From: Colwellia sp. MB3u-45
GTDB lineage: Bacteria > Pseudomonadota > Gammaproteobacteria > Enterobacterales > Alteromonadaceae
Length of the DNA: 64,000 nt
Assembly (NCBI RefSeq): GCF_014077005.1
Contig: NZ_JACGVC010000049.1
Location: 434,001 to 498,000, forward strand
Reading direction: 5' to 3'
The position numbers and the translations under genes were made by a program. Positions 31,137 through 41,711 of the stretch are shown here, one piece after another (position 1 is the stretch's first letter; each line of letters starts with the position of its first letter). Under the pieces are notes generated by a model. That model saw only the letters and a program-made list of their open reading frames with translations. It made no database searches and was not told the DNA's origin.

Positions 31137-33023
31137 ATGTATAGATATTCTCAATTACTTTTAAGAAATTTTCTCTTTGCTTTGGGCTTCATTGCTAGCA
31201 TAGCAATTACCTGTACTTTGCTATTGGCCTTTCAAATTTCTGAGCAACAAATTCAACACCAGCAGACATTACTCACTGTAGACCAAGAGATAAAACCTGG
31301 CGACAGTGCAACCTTTGCCAAGCAAGTATCAAAGTTCAACCGTTACCAATTTATCAATATTGCTAATAATGAGGGTGCCATCATTATTAATCAGCAACAA
31401 GAGCCTATGCAGTTTGCCGACTTGATACTGGCGCCTATTAGCCAAGTGAAATTGCCTAATTCAGCGTTAACGATACGATATCAATTAGATGCCAATCATG
31501 CGGTAGTCTTTTTACGTAAAGCGGTATTATCGGTGTTTGTATTAAGTATTTTATTCATTTTTATTGCAACCTCATTTAGCCTTGCACGCTATCGTCGATT
31601 AACTCAAAATATTTGTGAGCAAATAAAGCAAGACCTTAACCTTATCATTTCCGGTCAAGATGACCCTGATGAGGTTAAAGATAATATAATTGATTTACCT
31701 GAAATTCAGCAAAATTTAACTGAACTCAAAACACTGCTTGCTAAAAAAACTAGCGCAACAGCCTTATTAGAAAAAGATGCCTACATCGACCCAGTAACTA
31801 AATTAGAAAATCGTAACTGTTTTATTCAATTTTTTGAAAATGCAGATAGCCGTTCTGATTTCGGGGTTTTGTCGATTACTCGTTGCTCTGAATTACAAAC
31901 CATTAATCAAGTGCACGGTTATCATGAAGGTGATAATTATATCCGCAAGGTGGCTGACATAATGAAAAATGCCATCAGTCGATATAGAGGTGCGCAAGTT
32001 TTTCGTTTAAATAGTTCTGACTTTGCGACATTAATCCCCAATGTGAGCTTAAAAAGCGCAGAAACATTTGCGGCAGACCTCACGGCAAGTTTTAATGAAT
32101 ATCAACATACGTCAGATTTAGACTCTATCGGCTATACAGGTTTGGTTTATTTTAATGATAACAAACCTGTAGGTGAACTTTTAGCGTTAGCTGATACTGG
32201 CATTAGTGTCGCCCAAACCAAAAGCGTTAATGCTTGGTATGCCCAAGCTGACAGTAGCATTTTATACAACATCAGCGCGAGTTATGGCAATCAACATTGG
32301 CGGCAAGAAATTGATAGTGTTATTGAAAACCAAAGAGTTAATTTACTTGTCCAGTCGATTAAGCCCAGCAGCCCTAACAACCGGGTATACTCAGAAGTTT
32401 TGGCTCGTTTTTTAAATAGTAATGACGATATGCTTCCCACGGCTTCTTTCTTCGCTATGGCTGAAAAGCTCGACAAAATTGCTGCTGTTGACCAGATGAT
32501 TATAGAGACTGTAATAAAAGAAATTGAGGATAGAAATATGCAAAATCATTTCTTTGGTATTAATATTAGTGCTCGTTCGATAAACGACGGTCATTTCGTT
32601 ATTTGGCTAGAAAGACGGCTTTTGCGCGATACCGCCATTGCCTCAAAACTGGTGTTTGAAATTACTGAAAGTGGCTTACAACAAAATATAAAAACCAGCA
32701 AAAAATTTATTGATATGATCCACCGGGTTGGCGCCAGAATTACCGTTGAACGTTTTGGTATTGGCTTAACTTCATTTAAATTCTTTAGAGATTTAAAGCC
32801 TGACTTTATTAAAATGGATAGCACTTACACTCGAGATATTGACGAAGACAAAAATAATCAATATTTTATGCGGTTGATGGTAGATTTAGCCCACAGATTA
32901 AGTGTGAGTGTACTGGCAGAAAGCGTTGAAACCCAAGAAGAAAAATTTATGCTTGAAAAACTATTTGTTGATGGCTGTCAGGGTTTCTATATTGGTAAGC
33001 CCAGAGCTATTTCTTTGGTGTAG
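31137..33023 (+). CDS. Degenerate GGDEF/EAL membrane protein, CsrD/MshH-like
   Basis: A 628-residue protein with two membrane segments (about 10-30 and 126-146) flanking a periplasmic region, then a GGDEF-like domain (about 210-365) and an EAL-like domain (about 390-628). The GGDEF signature is replaced by SSDF (293-296). The EAL motif reads EVL (420-422) and the DDFG metal motif reads ERFG, so neither cyclase nor phosphodiesterase activity is expected. This pattern recalls E. coli CsrD/MshH, which governs decay of Csr small RNAs, and its length is similar (646). A LapD-like c-di-GMP receptor is the other option. It is monocistronic and ends in a terminator. Confidence 0.8.
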   Translation: MYRYSQLLLRNFLFALGFIASIAITCTLLLAFQISEQQIQHQQTLLTVDQEIKPGDSATFAKQVSKFNRYQFINIANNEGAIIINQQQEPMQFADLILAPISQVKLPNSALTIRYQLDANHAVVFLRKAVLSVFVLSILFIFIATSFSLARYRRLTQNICEQIKQDLNLIISGQDDPDEVKDNIIDLPEIQQNLTELKTLLAKKTSATALLEKDAYIDPVTKLENRNCFIQFFENADSRSDFGVLSITRCSELQTINQVHGYHEGDNYIRKVADIMKNAISRYRGAQVFRLNSSDFATLIPNVSLKSAETFAADLTASFNEYQHTSDLDSIGYTGLVYFNDNKPVGELLALADTGISVAQTKSVNAWYAQADSSILYNISASYGNQHWRQEIDSVIENQRVNLLVQSIKPSSPNNRVYSEVLARFLNSNDDMLPTASFFAMAEKLDKIAAVDQMIIETVIKEIEDRNMQNHFFGINISARSINDGHFVIWLERRLLRDTAIASKLVFEITESGLQQNIKTSKKFIDMIHRVGARITVERFGIGLTSFKFFRDLKPDFIKMDSTYTRDIDEDKNNQYFMRLMVDLAHRLSVSVLAESVETQEEKFMLEKLFVDGCQGFYIGKPRAISLV

Positions 33024-33043
33024 TGGATTAAGCAACCTTAACT

Positions 33044-33070
33044 AAAGCCACTGAAATACTGTGGCTTTTT
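33044..33070 (+). terminator. Rho-independent terminator after the GGDEF/EAL gene
   Basis: AAAGCCAC / GTGGCTTT with a 9-nt loop and a following T-rich tract lies 20 bp past the stop. Confidence 0.8.
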
Positions 33071-33250
33071 ATTTTTTCATCTAATTTTAAAAGCCATTAA
33101 CTTGTGGCTTCATTGTTTAACTTTACTCGGTTTTTTTCACCACAAGTAATTAACCACACATTAAAATGAATATCCTTACGGTTCGTATGTTGTTTATTGC
33201 CAGATAAACACGGATAATAGCGCGAATTTCCACAGTAATATATTGATCAA

Positions 33251-33832
33251 ATGACTGATTATCTCTTGCTACTTGTTGGCACAGTATTAGTAAATAACTT
33301 TGTTTTGGTTAAATTCCTAGGCTTATGCCCATTTATGGGCGTGTCGTCTCGCACTGAAACTGCCATAGGTATGTCGTTTGCGACAACATTTGTTATGACG
33401 CTAGCTTCGTTACTGAGCTACATCGTCAATAGTTATATTCTAGCGCCCTTAGGTTTAGAATATTTAACCACCATGACCTTTATTTTAGTGATTGCCGTTG
33501 TCGTGCAATTTACTGAAATGGTTGTGCATAAAACCAGTGCAAACTTATATCGCTTGTTAGGTATTTTTCTGCCACTGATCACCACTAACTGCGCCGTACT
33601 TGGTGTTGCGCTATTAAACCTTTATGAGCAACATAATTTTTTCGAATCTATCATTTATGGTTTTGGCGCCGCTGTCGGCTTTTCTTTAGTATTAATCATG
33701 TTTTCAGCTATGCGGGAAAAACTGGCTAATGCCGATGTACCAGCGCCATTTAAAGGCTCAGCTATTGCCATGATCACGGCAGGTTTAATGTCATTAGCAT
33801 TTATGGGCTTTACAGGATTGGTTAAGTTTTAA
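33251..33832 (+). CDS. rsxA: Rsx/Rnf electron transport complex subunit A
   Basis: A six-helix inner-membrane subunit of the Rnf-type complex, 193 residues, which in E. coli keeps SoxR reduced. Typical segments are [18 protein letters not shown] and [17 protein letters not shown]. First gene of rsxABCDGE-nth. It overlaps rsxB by one base. Confidence 0.97.
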   Translation: MTDYLLLLVGTVLVNNFVLVKFLGLCPFMGVSSRTETAIGMSFATTFVMTLASLLSYIVNSYILAPLGLEYLTTMTFILVIAVVVQFTEMVVHKTSANLYRLLGIFLPLITTNCAVLGVALLNLYEQHNFFESIIYGFGAAVGFSLVLIMFSAMREKLANADVPAPFKGSAIAMITAGLMSLAFMGFTGLVKF

Positions 33833-34386
33833 TGAATACAATCATCGCAATATTAGTACTGGGTGTTCTAGCCGCCTTATTTGGTGCCTTGTTAGGTTTC
33901 GCTTCAGTGCGGTTTAAAGTACAAGGTGATCCACTGGCTGAACAGTTAGATGCACTGCTGCCACAAACACAATGTGGCCAATGTGGTTACCCTGGTTGTA
34001 AACCATATGCAGAAGCCGTTGCTAATGGTGAAGCTATAAACAAATGTGCGCCAGGTGGTGAAGACACCATTAAAAAAATTGCTGATTTAATGGGGGTAGA
34101 GGTTCAGCCTTTAGATGAGAATCATGAAGCAGATAACTCCCCTAAAGTCGCTTTTATTATTGAAGAAGACTGTATTGGCTGTACCAAGTGCATTCAAGCC
34201 TGTCCGGTTGATGCCATTATAGGCACAACCAAACAAATGCACACTATCATTGCTGATGAGTGCACCGGTTGCGACTTATGTGTTGCACCGTGCCCAGTAG
34301 ATTGTATAGAGATGATCTCAGTTGCCACAACAACACAAAACTGGCAATGGGATTTAGATAGTATACCTGTAGTACAAATAAATTAA
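33832..34386 (+). CDS. rsxB: Rsx/Rnf electron transport complex subunit B (ferredoxin type)
   Basis: 184 residues: an N-terminal membrane helix (about 4-26), a CxxCGYPGC 4Fe-4S motif of the Fer4_12/FeS type (CGQCGYPGC), and two ferredoxin-type clusters ([12 protein letters not shown] and [12 protein letters not shown]). It relays electrons in the Rnf complex. Confidence 0.97.
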   Translation: MNTIIAILVLGVLAALFGALLGFASVRFKVQGDPLAEQLDALLPQTQCGQCGYPGCKPYAEAVANGEAINKCAPGGEDTIKKIADLMGVEVQPLDENHEADNSPKVAFIIEEDCIGCTKCIQACPVDAIIGTTKQMHTIIADECTGCDLCVAPCPVDCIEMISVATTTQNWQWDLDSIPVVQIN

Positions 34387-34398
34387 GACGAGGTTTGG

Positions 34399-36639
34399 GT
34401 GGAATCGGTAATTGAACGTATAAAACGAGGAAGTTTTTCGCAGTTTCATGGCGGCATACATCCGCCTGAGCAAAAATTTCTCACCTGCTCCAAACCCATT
34501 GCCAGTGCGCAAATTCCTGAACAGTTGATTATCCCTATTCGTCAACATATTGGCCAGGCAGGTAATGTCATGGTCAAAGTCGGCGACAAGGTGCTTAAAG
34601 GGCAAATATTAAGTGATTGTGACAGCCCAATGTCGGTGCCGATTCACGCCCCTACCAGTGGTACAATCACGGCCATTAAATCAATGGCGATCCCTCACCC
34701 TTCTGGCTTAAGTGAAGCTTGCATTATATTAACACCTGACGGAGAAGACACTTGGAAACAGCGTCATATTTGTCCTGATTTTCACTCATTAAGCAAAACG
34801 CAAATATTAGAGAAAATAGCTAATGCAGGTATTTCTGGTATGGGAGGCGCAGGCTTTCCAACACAGGTCAAAGTAAGCACCTTAGCTAAAATAGATTACT
34901 TAATTATCAATGCTGCTGAGTGTGAGCCTTATATCACTGCTGATGATTTATTGCTTCAAGAACATAGCCCAACCATTCTAGATGGCATTAAAATTCTTGA
35001 CCATTTATTAACTCCAAAAAACATTCTTATCGGTATCGAAGAAAATAAAACTAAGGCCATTTCAGCCTTAAAAAAAGCCACGGCAGATATTGACCATATC
35101 GACGTTTGTGTTATTCCAACGAAATACCCAAGTGGTGGTGAAAAACAACTGATACAAATATTAACCGGTCAAGAAGTCCCTAGTGGCGTTTTACCAAGCT
35201 CGTTGGGTATAGTGATGCAGAACGTTGCCACCTGCTTTGCTATTGCTGACGCCGTTATCAATGACACACCACTGATCAAACGCGTTGTTACCGTTAGCGG
35301 CCAAGCGCTAGAAAAACCACAAAATATCTGGGCACTTATTGGCACTCCCGTTGGTTTTTTAACGGATCAATGTGGCTACAAAAATAGTCAAAATAGGCAT
35401 TTAATCATGGGTGGCCCTATGATGGGTTTTAGTTTACCTCATGATCAAGTTCCGGTGATAAAAACCACCAACTGTATTTTAGCGCCTAGTGAAATTGAAA
35501 TAGCCTCACCCTTTTCGTCAACGAGTAGTAAAGAGGTTGAGTGTATTCGTTGTGGTCAATGTGCCGATGTATGCCCTGCACAATTGCTACCACAAGAATT
35601 ACTATGGAGTGCGAAAGCAAAAGATCAGGCACAACTGGCAAAGCTTAATCTATTTGACTGTATTGAATGTGGTGCTTGTGCTTACGTTTGCCCAAGCCAA
35701 ATACCTTTAGTGCATTATTATCGTGTTGCCAAAGCTGAAATCCGTCAACAAAAATTACTCGATATCAAAGCCGAAAAAGCCAAAGTTAGATTTGAAGCGC
35801 GTAAGCAAAGACTTGAACGCGAAAAAGTTGCCCGAGTAGAAAAACATAAAAAAGCTGCCGAGGCGCGCAAAGCCAGAATGAATACAGATACAAGTGCAGC
35901 AAAATCAGAGAAATCTGCAGTAGCAGACGCACTTGCTCGGGTAAAAGCAAAAAAAGCTCAAGCCAGCCTAAAGCAAAATACTGCAGAAGGTTCTGTTACC
36001 AGTACTGTCGAGATGACTGCTGAATCAGTTGTACCCGTTGCACCCGTTGACGAGAGTAAAAGCCAAGTGGCCAATGCTATTGCAAGAGCAAAAGCGAAAA
36101 AAATAGCACAGAAAAACCAAGCACAAATAGAGTCGTTAGATACGCTGCAAAACAACGAGTCACTAAGCTCATCGCAAGCAGCGCCGGTTGTCATTGATAA
36201 AAAAGCTAAGGTTGACGTAGCTATTGCAAAAGCAAAAGCAAACGAAAATAAACCTCAAGCAGAAACAATATCAGACAGCCCTAATGCTCAAGTTGACGCA
36301 ACAACAAAAGCACTTCCCCTTGAGATAGTTAACTTAGCATCAGATTCAGATGACAAAGCCACTCAAGCACTAAATAAAAAGGCGAAAGTGGCCGCTGCAA
36401 TCGCGAAAGCAAAGGCTAAAGCTAAAGCTAAAACAGCAGCAAATTTAGCGGCTGAAACATCGTTTGACCGTGCCGAGCCATCAACAACGCCCGCTAACAT
36501 TGATGTTATGCAAGACAGTAATACAGCAGCACAAGCGGATATTGCGGCAACTAAAAAAGCGCGCGTAGCGGCAGTAGTGGCTAAAGCAAAGGCGAAAAAA
36601 CTAGCCGCTTCATCCAACAAATCAACAACTTCAGAGTAA
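34399..36639 (+). CDS. rsxC: Rsx/Rnf electron transport complex subunit C
   Basis: The NADH- and FMN-binding peripheral subunit, 746 residues. The start is GTG with a GAGG ribosome-binding site 5 bases upstream. The core has the GISGMGGAGFPTQVK nucleotide-binding loop and two 4Fe-4S motifs, CIRCGQCADVCP and CIECGACAYVCP, near 378-430. After about residue 455 an Ala/Lys-rich tail contains five copies of a helical motif of the form V-A-x-A-[IL]-A-[RK]-[AV]-K-A-K. RsxC/RnfC tails of this kind are known and vary in length. Confidence 0.95.
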   Translation: MESVIERIKRGSFSQFHGGIHPPEQKFLTCSKPIASAQIPEQLIIPIRQHIGQAGNVMVKVGDKVLKGQILSDCDSPMSVPIHAPTSGTITAIKSMAIPHPSGLSEACIILTPDGEDTWKQRHICPDFHSLSKTQILEKIANAGISGMGGAGFPTQVKVSTLAKIDYLIINAAECEPYITADDLLLQEHSPTILDGIKILDHLLTPKNILIGIEENKTKAISALKKATADIDHIDVCVIPTKYPSGGEKQLIQILTGQEVPSGVLPSSLGIVMQNVATCFAIADAVINDTPLIKRVVTVSGQALEKPQNIWALIGTPVGFLTDQCGYKNSQNRHLIMGGPMMGFSLPHDQVPVIKTTNCILAPSEIEIASPFSSTSSKEVECIRCGQCADVCPAQLLPQELLWSAKAKDQAQLAKLNLFDCIECGACAYVCPSQIPLVHYYRVAKAEIRQQKLLDIKAEKAKVRFEARKQRLEREKVARVEKHKKAAEARKARMNTDTSAAKSEKSAVADALARVKAKKAQASLKQNTAEGSVTSTVEMTAESVVPVAPVDESKSQVANAIARAKAKKIAQKNQAQIESLDTLQNNESLSSSQAAPVVIDKKAKVDVAIAKAKANENKPQAETISDSPNAQVDATTKALPLEIVNLASDSDDKATQALNKKAKVAAAIAKAKAKAKAKTAANLAAETSFDRAEPSTTPANIDVMQDSNTAAQADIAATKKARVAAVVAKAKAKKLAASSNKSTTSE

Positions 36640-36648
36640 TTAAGTACC

Positions 36649-37713
36649 ATGGCCTTTTGGATAGCAAGTTCACCGCACAATCATCAACAAAATGAAACAT
36701 CAAGCCTAATGAGGCTGGTGATTTATGCCACCATTCCAGGGATATTTGCGCAATGGTACTTCTTTGGCTGGGGTAACTTAATTCATATTTCTTTAGCAGT
36801 AGCTGCCGCAATCATCGCTGAGTTTACGGTACTATCATTAAGAAATAAAAAAATTACGCCTCAGTTATTTGATGGTAGCGCCATATTAACCGCTGTTTTA
36901 CTGGGTATAAGTTTACCTGCCTTAGCCCCTTGGTGGATATCAGTTATTGGTAGCGTTTTTGCGATTGCACTGGTTAAACAACTCTATGGTGGTTTAGGAC
37001 ATAACCCTTTCAATCCAGCCATGGCGGCCTATGTAATGCTGCTGATTTCATTTCCGCTGCAAATGACTCAGTGGCAACCACCACTATCATTACTGGCCAT
37101 GGATATACAATTAACTGACACGCTTGCCGTTATTTTTTCTGGCTATACGCCACAAGGTTACTCAGTTGAACAAATTCGTACCCACATCGATGGTTTTACT
37201 ATGGCGACCCCGCTAGATACGGTTAAAACTAATATGACTTTAGGCTTAACCGTAGTTGAGAGTATGCAAGCCCCAACCATAGGTAAACATTTTGGCGTGG
37301 GTTGGGAGTGGATCAATGCTGGCTTTCTACTTGGCGGCTTATTTTTATTGAGTAAAAAAGCCATTCCTTGGAGCACACCCGTAAGTTTTCTATTAAGTTT
37401 ATTTGTTTGTAGTTTCATTGCCTTTATGATTAGTCCTGATAGCAATGCCTCAACTATGTTTCACTGGTTTACTGGCGCAACCATGCTAGGGGCATTTTTC
37501 ATTCTGACCGACCCTGTTTCTGGTGCAACGAGCGTTAAAGGTCGACTCGTCTTTGGCGCACTGGCTGGCTTATTAGTTTTTCTGATCAGAAAGTTTGGTG
37601 GCTATCCTGATGCTGTCGCCTTTGCGGTTTTACTCTGTAATATGTCCGCGCCTTTAATTGATCAATATACCCGCCCTCGCACTTATGGCCACGACTTAGG
37701 AGTGAAAAAATAA
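36649..37713 (+). CDS. rsxD: Rsx/Rnf electron transport complex subunit D
   Basis: A polytopic membrane subunit of 354 residues related to NqrB. The residue for covalent FMN is Thr187 in DGFTMATPLDT, the same number as in characterised RnfD proteins. It overlaps rsxG by one base. Confidence 0.96.
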   Translation: MAFWIASSPHNHQQNETSSLMRLVIYATIPGIFAQWYFFGWGNLIHISLAVAAAIIAEFTVLSLRNKKITPQLFDGSAILTAVLLGISLPALAPWWISVIGSVFAIALVKQLYGGLGHNPFNPAMAAYVMLLISFPLQMTQWQPPLSLLAMDIQLTDTLAVIFSGYTPQGYSVEQIRTHIDGFTMATPLDTVKTNMTLGLTVVESMQAPTIGKHFGVGWEWINAGFLLGGLFLLSKKAIPWSTPVSFLLSLFVCSFIAFMISPDSNASTMFHWFTGATMLGAFFILTDPVSGATSVKGRLVFGALAGLLVFLIRKFGGYPDAVAFAVLLCNMSAPLIDQYTRPRTYGHDLGVKK

Positions 37714-38354
37714 TGTCTGAGTTAACGCCTGCAATAAGTAAAAACTCAAAAATATTAGCCTTATTCGCGGTAGCCTGTACGGCAACCGTTGCTTTAGTGC
37801 AGCTACTGACAGAAGATCGTATTGAACTTCAGTCTCAACAACAATTAATTCAACAATTAAACCAAGTTATTCAAAAAGATAGTCATGATAATGAAATGTT
37901 CCGTGATTGTATTATAGCGCCTACGGGCAAGGACACAGAGTTGTTAATCGATGTAATTTACCGCGCGCGATTAAATAATATGCCGACAGCTGCTGCCATT
38001 AAAACAGTGGCACCCGATGGCTACAGTGGCAATATTGAATTGTTAATTGCGCTCAACATTGATGGTAGTGTGAGTGGCGTTAGAACATTACTACATAAAG
38101 AAACACCCGGTTTAGGTGATAAAATAGAACTCAGAAAAAGTGACTGGATAACAACATTTGCTGGAAAAAAAGTCTTAGATAAAAACGATAGTCGCTGGGC
38201 GGTTAAAAAAGACGGTGGTATGTTTGACCAGTTTACCGGAGCTACCATTACCCCCAGAGCTGTAGTAAAAACAGTTAGAAAAACCATTGACTACTTTCAA
38301 GCTAATCAAAAAGTCATTTTTAATACCGCCAGTAACTGTGGAGTGGAACAATGA
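37713..38354 (+). CDS. rsxG: Rsx/Rnf electron transport complex subunit G
   Basis: A 213-residue periplasmic flavoprotein with one N-terminal membrane anchor (about 14-32). The covalent FMN threonine is Thr178 in [22 protein letters not shown] is a family hallmark. Its last four bases overlap the rsxE start. Confidence 0.96.
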   Translation: MSELTPAISKNSKILALFAVACTATVALVQLLTEDRIELQSQQQLIQQLNQVIQKDSHDNEMFRDCIIAPTGKDTELLIDVIYRARLNNMPTAAAIKTVAPDGYSGNIELLIALNIDGSVSGVRTLLHKETPGLGDKIELRKSDWITTFAGKKVLDKNDSRWAVKKDGGMFDQFTGATITPRAVVKTVRKTIDYFQANQKVIFNTASNCGVEQ

Positions 38355-39055
38355 AAATAAATCCAGAATATAAAACATTAGCTTGGCAAGGTTTATGGAA
38401 AAACAACCCAGGCTTGGTGCAGTTGCTTGGCCTTTGTCCCTTATTGGCGGTAACCTCAACGGTTGTTAACGCTTTAGGCTTAGGCATAGCAACCATGTTT
38501 GTCCTGATTTGTTCAAACGCCACCGTCTCAGCCATCAGACAATGGGTGCCCAAAGAAATCCGCATTCCAATTTTCGTGCTTATTATTGCCACTTTTGTTA
38601 CCTGTGTGCAGTTGCTGATGAACGCCTTTACTTACGACTTATACCAATCGTTAGGCATTTTTCTGCCGCTCATCGTCACCAACTGCGCTATTATTGGCCG
38701 GGCAGAAGCCTACGCCTCTAAAAACCCTATTAAACAATCTAGTTTTGATGGCTTAATGATGGGGCTTGGTTTCTTAGCCGTATTAGTTGTCTTAGGGGCA
38801 ATACGTGAAGTTTTAGGTCAAGGTACATTGTTTGATGGCGCAAACCTGCTTTTAGGGCAATGGGCCACAGGATTAAGAGTAGAGATTTACCAGCTTGATA
38901 GCCAATTTTTATTGATGATATTACCGCCAGGTGCCTTTATTGCCATGGGCTTTTTAATCGCAGGTAAAAATATTATTGATCATAAAATAGCACAAGCAAA
39001 GCCTAAAAAATTAGAACAAGCGATTGAACGTGTTCGTGTAAACTTTGAAAATTAA
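38351..39055 (+). CDS. rsxE: Rsx/Rnf electron transport complex subunit E
   Basis: A six-helix membrane subunit paralogous to RsxA, 234 residues. [26 protein letters not shown] (in pieces) and [18 protein letters not shown] (in pieces) mirror RsxA. The C-terminal basic tail is cytoplasmic. It starts in an ATGA overlap with rsxG. Confidence 0.96.
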   Translation: MKINPEYKTLAWQGLWKNNPGLVQLLGLCPLLAVTSTVVNALGLGIATMFVLICSNATVSAIRQWVPKEIRIPIFVLIIATFVTCVQLLMNAFTYDLYQSLGIFLPLIVTNCAIIGRAEAYASKNPIKQSSFDGLMMGLGFLAVLVVLGAIREVLGQGTLFDGANLLLGQWATGLRVEIYQLDSQFLLMILPPGAFIAMGFLIAGKNIIDHKIAQAKPKKLEQAIERVRVNFEN

Positions 39056-39121
39056 CTAGCGCACTTAAATAAGAATACCTAAATAAGCATACCTAAATGA
39101 AAATAATAAAAAATATCTCTG

Positions 39122-39784
39122 ATGAATAAAGAAACACGACTAGATATGTTAACGCGGTTGCGAGACAACGACCCAAGCCCAACCACAGAGCTTAATTTCT
39201 CCAGTGCTTTTGAGTTATTAATTGCGGTGTTATTATCTGCTCAAGCCACTGATGTCAGTGTCAACAAAGCCACTGACAAACTTTATCCTGTCGCTAATAC
39301 ACCACAAGCACTACTTGACCTTGGTCTTGACGGCTTGAAATCTTACATCAAAACCATAGGTTTATTTAACACCAAAGCGGTAAATACCCTTAAAACCTGT
39401 CAAATGATAATCGATTTGCATAATGGTGAAGTGCCTGAAAATAGAGCGGCCCTTGAAGCCCTACCCGGCGTTGGCAGAAAAACCGCTAATGTGGTACTCA
39501 ACACAGGGTTTGGTTGGCTAAAAGATAATGAGGGTAAATACTTTATTGCCGTTGATACCCATATCCAACGCGTCGCTAACCGCACTGGCTACGCCAAAGG
39601 CAAGACAGTAGAAGAAACAGAAAAAAACATCATCAAACACACGCCAAGAAAAACAGAATTTTTTTTTAATTTACATCATTGGCTCATTCTTCATGGCCGC
39701 TACACCTGCATAGCCCGCAAACCAAAATGCGGTTCATGTATTATTGAAGACTTATGCGACTTTAAAGATAAGACTGAAGACTAA
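39122..39784 (+). CDS. nth: Endonuclease III (DNA glycosylase/AP lyase)
   Basis: A base-excision-repair enzyme for oxidised pyrimidines, 220 residues. The HhH motif LPGVGRKTANVVLN contains the catalytic Lys120, and the second catalytic residue is Asp145 in VDTHIQR. The 4Fe-4S cysteines are in CIARKPKCGSCIIEDLC. A short insertion of about 7 residues (131-139) between the two catalytic residues makes it longer than the 211-residue E. coli enzyme. The rsx-nth linkage is conserved. Confidence 0.97.
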   Translation: MNKETRLDMLTRLRDNDPSPTTELNFSSAFELLIAVLLSAQATDVSVNKATDKLYPVANTPQALLDLGLDGLKSYIKTIGLFNTKAVNTLKTCQMIIDLHNGEVPENRAALEALPGVGRKTANVVLNTGFGWLKDNEGKYFIAVDTHIQRVANRTGYAKGKTVEETEKNIIKHTPRKTEFFFNLHHWLILHGRYTCIARKPKCGSCIIEDLCDFKDKTED

Positions 39785-39984
39785 AAGTTTACTTAACCTA
39801 TTTAAGACCAGTACAAGTGCAATATTAGCCATTGAGCTTAAGTGTTTATCGTTAACGCCAGCAGCGAAAGTAGATGAAAACCACCTTGTTAATCCTGCTA
39901 TGTTTTTCAACACTTTACTGATAATTTAGCGGTTTTTACTGACAAACTAAACCTATCAAACTCCTATGTGTTGATGACAATCAC

Positions 39985-40893
39985 TTAGCCGTCTGATTTA
40001 ATTATCTGTAATTTTTGTTTCATAAAATCGATAAACATGCGGTTTTTATTGGGCATATATTTACTTTGCACATACTGCAAACAAATGTCTCCATGATAAC
40101 TACATTGTAACTGCCAGTCTTTCAATAGCGGGATCAGCCTTCCCGCTTCAAGCCCTTGCTGCGCGGTGTAATCGGGTAAAGAGCCAATACCAAAGCCCTG
40201 TTCAATCGCGTCTCGACGCATTTCACTGTGGTTAAGTAAATATGATCCCGTGACTTCTACGGTAGTTTTATGATTTTCATTACTAAATCGCCATCGGTTG
40301 TCGGTCATATTTTCGCCTAAGCAAATGCAAGGTAAAGCTTTTAAATCATCGGGATGTTTTGGCAGAGCATGCTTGGCTAAAAAATCAGGACTGGCACATA
40401 ACACCTGTTCAACGCGGCCAATGTTAACATTGACCAAAGCTTCAATAGGATAGTCATTAATATGAATCAAAAAATCGACACCGTCATGGATCGGATCTAA
40501 AATACGGTCGGTGACTTTTAAATGTAACTGAATGTCTGGATAGCGTTTTAAAAACTCAACAAAAAGTGGCCGTAATACCTGATTGGCCAGTGATTTTGGT
40601 GCCGCCACCCTCAATAACCCACTCACCGTCGATGTGATAGAACGACTGGCATTAACCGCTTTTTCTGCCGACTCAACCATCTGTTTACAGTAATCAAAAG
40701 TTATTTTTCCTGACTCAGTTAACGCCAGTTGTCGTGTTGTACGCTGTAATAGTTTGATGCCTAATGCATCTTCTAATCTGCTTATTTGACGGCTGACTGC
40801 TGAGGGTGTTACGCCAAGTTTTTTTGCCGCTTTACTAAAATTTCCCTGCTCAACCACAGTGACTAAAATAGCCATATCAGACAATAAAGGCAT
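39985..40893 (-). CDS. LysR-family transcriptional regulator
   Basis: An N-terminal winged helix-turn-helix (NFSKAAKKLGVTPSAVSRQISRLEDALGIKLLQRTTRQ in pieces) is followed by a substrate-binding domain. I chose the start at 40893 (MPLLSDMAIL), which gives the usual spacing to the HTH; the frame is open to an ATG at 40959. It is divergent from the exporter gene at 41027 with a short shared promoter region, so it most likely controls that gene. The effector is unknown. Confidence 0.88.
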   Translation of the reverse strand: MPLLSDMAILVTVVEQGNFSKAAKKLGVTPSAVSRQISRLEDALGIKLLQRTTRQLALTESGKITFDYCKQMVESAEKAVNASRSITSTVSGLLRVAAPKSLANQVLRPLFVEFLKRYPDIQLHLKVTDRILDPIHDGVDFLIHINDYPIEALVNVNIGRVEQVLCASPDFLAKHALPKHPDDLKALPCICLGENMTDNRWRFSNENHKTTVEVTGSYLLNHSEMRRDAIEQGFGIGSLPDYTAQQGLEAGRLIPLLKDWQLQCSYHGDICLQYVQSKYMPNKNRMFIDFMKQKLQIIKSDG

Positions 40894-41026
40894 GAGTTTA
40901 TTTGTGTCCACTAGGCACAAGTCCTTATACAAATATGTGTATTGTTTTAAATATCTCATAGATTAACATATATCCGCAGTCATGAGTTGGCTGCTATGAG
41001 CATATGTTAAATGATGAGAGGTAAAT

Positions 41027-41668
41027 ATGGAGTTGTTAATCAATACGTATATGGCAGAAATTATCGCGGTGGGCACTATCGCTATTTTTATGGCTATGTT
41101 ACCTGGGGCTGATTTTGTGTTAGTGACCCGCACGAGTATCTACAATGGTCGTTTGGCCGGTTTATATATGAGCTTAGGCATGTGTTTATCTGTTTGTATT
41201 CATGCCAGTTATTCAATTGCAGGCTTAGCCGTGGTGATTGCAAGTTCAGCCTGGTTATTTTCTGCAATCAAATATTTAGGCACGGCTTATCTTATCTATA
41301 TTGCTTGGCAGTTGTTAACAACACGCGAGCCTTTACATAATGACCAAAAACATCAAACAGCAGATATTTCGGCCTTTATCGCGCTGCGTCGTGGCTTTAC
41401 TTGCAACATATTAAACCCTAAAACCTCTATCTTCTTCTTAAGTATTTTTACCCAAGTAGTGTCGGTAGATACCCCCTTAATAATGCAAATAAGCTATGGG
41501 TTGATCATTATGTTGGCACATTTTATCTGGTACAGCGGTGTTGTTTTACTGTTATCACACCCCAGTATATTGCCTCGCTTTAATCGCCAAAAACAAAAAA
41601 TTGATAAGGTAGCAGGATTTATCCTGATGCTCATTGCTATCAAGCTCAGCCTAATCAGTGCTATTTAA
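41027..41668 (+). CDS. LysE/RhtB-family amino-acid exporter
   Basis: An inner-membrane exporter of 213 residues with about six hydrophobic segments. The N-terminal MLPGADFVLVTRTSIYNGRLAG (in pieces) and the NILNPKTSIFFLSIFTQVV segment are typical of the RhtB group, which exports homoserine, threonine or similar compounds. AGGTAA precedes the ATG by 2 bases, with GAGAGG just upstream of it. It is divergent from the LysR gene, a common exporter-regulator pairing. The substrate cannot be determined. Confidence 0.88.
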   Translation: MELLINTYMAEIIAVGTIAIFMAMLPGADFVLVTRTSIYNGRLAGLYMSLGMCLSVCIHASYSIAGLAVVIASSAWLFSAIKYLGTAYLIYIAWQLLTTREPLHNDQKHQTADISAFIALRRGFTCNILNPKTSIFFLSIFTQVVSVDTPLIMQISYGLIIMLAHFIWYSGVVLLLSHPSILPRFNRQKQKIDKVAGFILMLIAIKLSLISAI

Positions 41669-41675
41669 GTAAGAG

Positions 41676-41711
41676 CTACAATTAGCGATCTCAAGACATA
41701 GCTAATTGTAG
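41676..41711. terminator. Hairpin after the exporter gene
   Basis: An 11-bp perfect stem (CTACAATTAGC / GCTAATTGTAG) with a 14-nt loop lies 7 bp past the stop, in the gap before the convergent homocysteine methyltransferase gene. A T5 run follows about 16 bases later. Confidence 0.5.
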
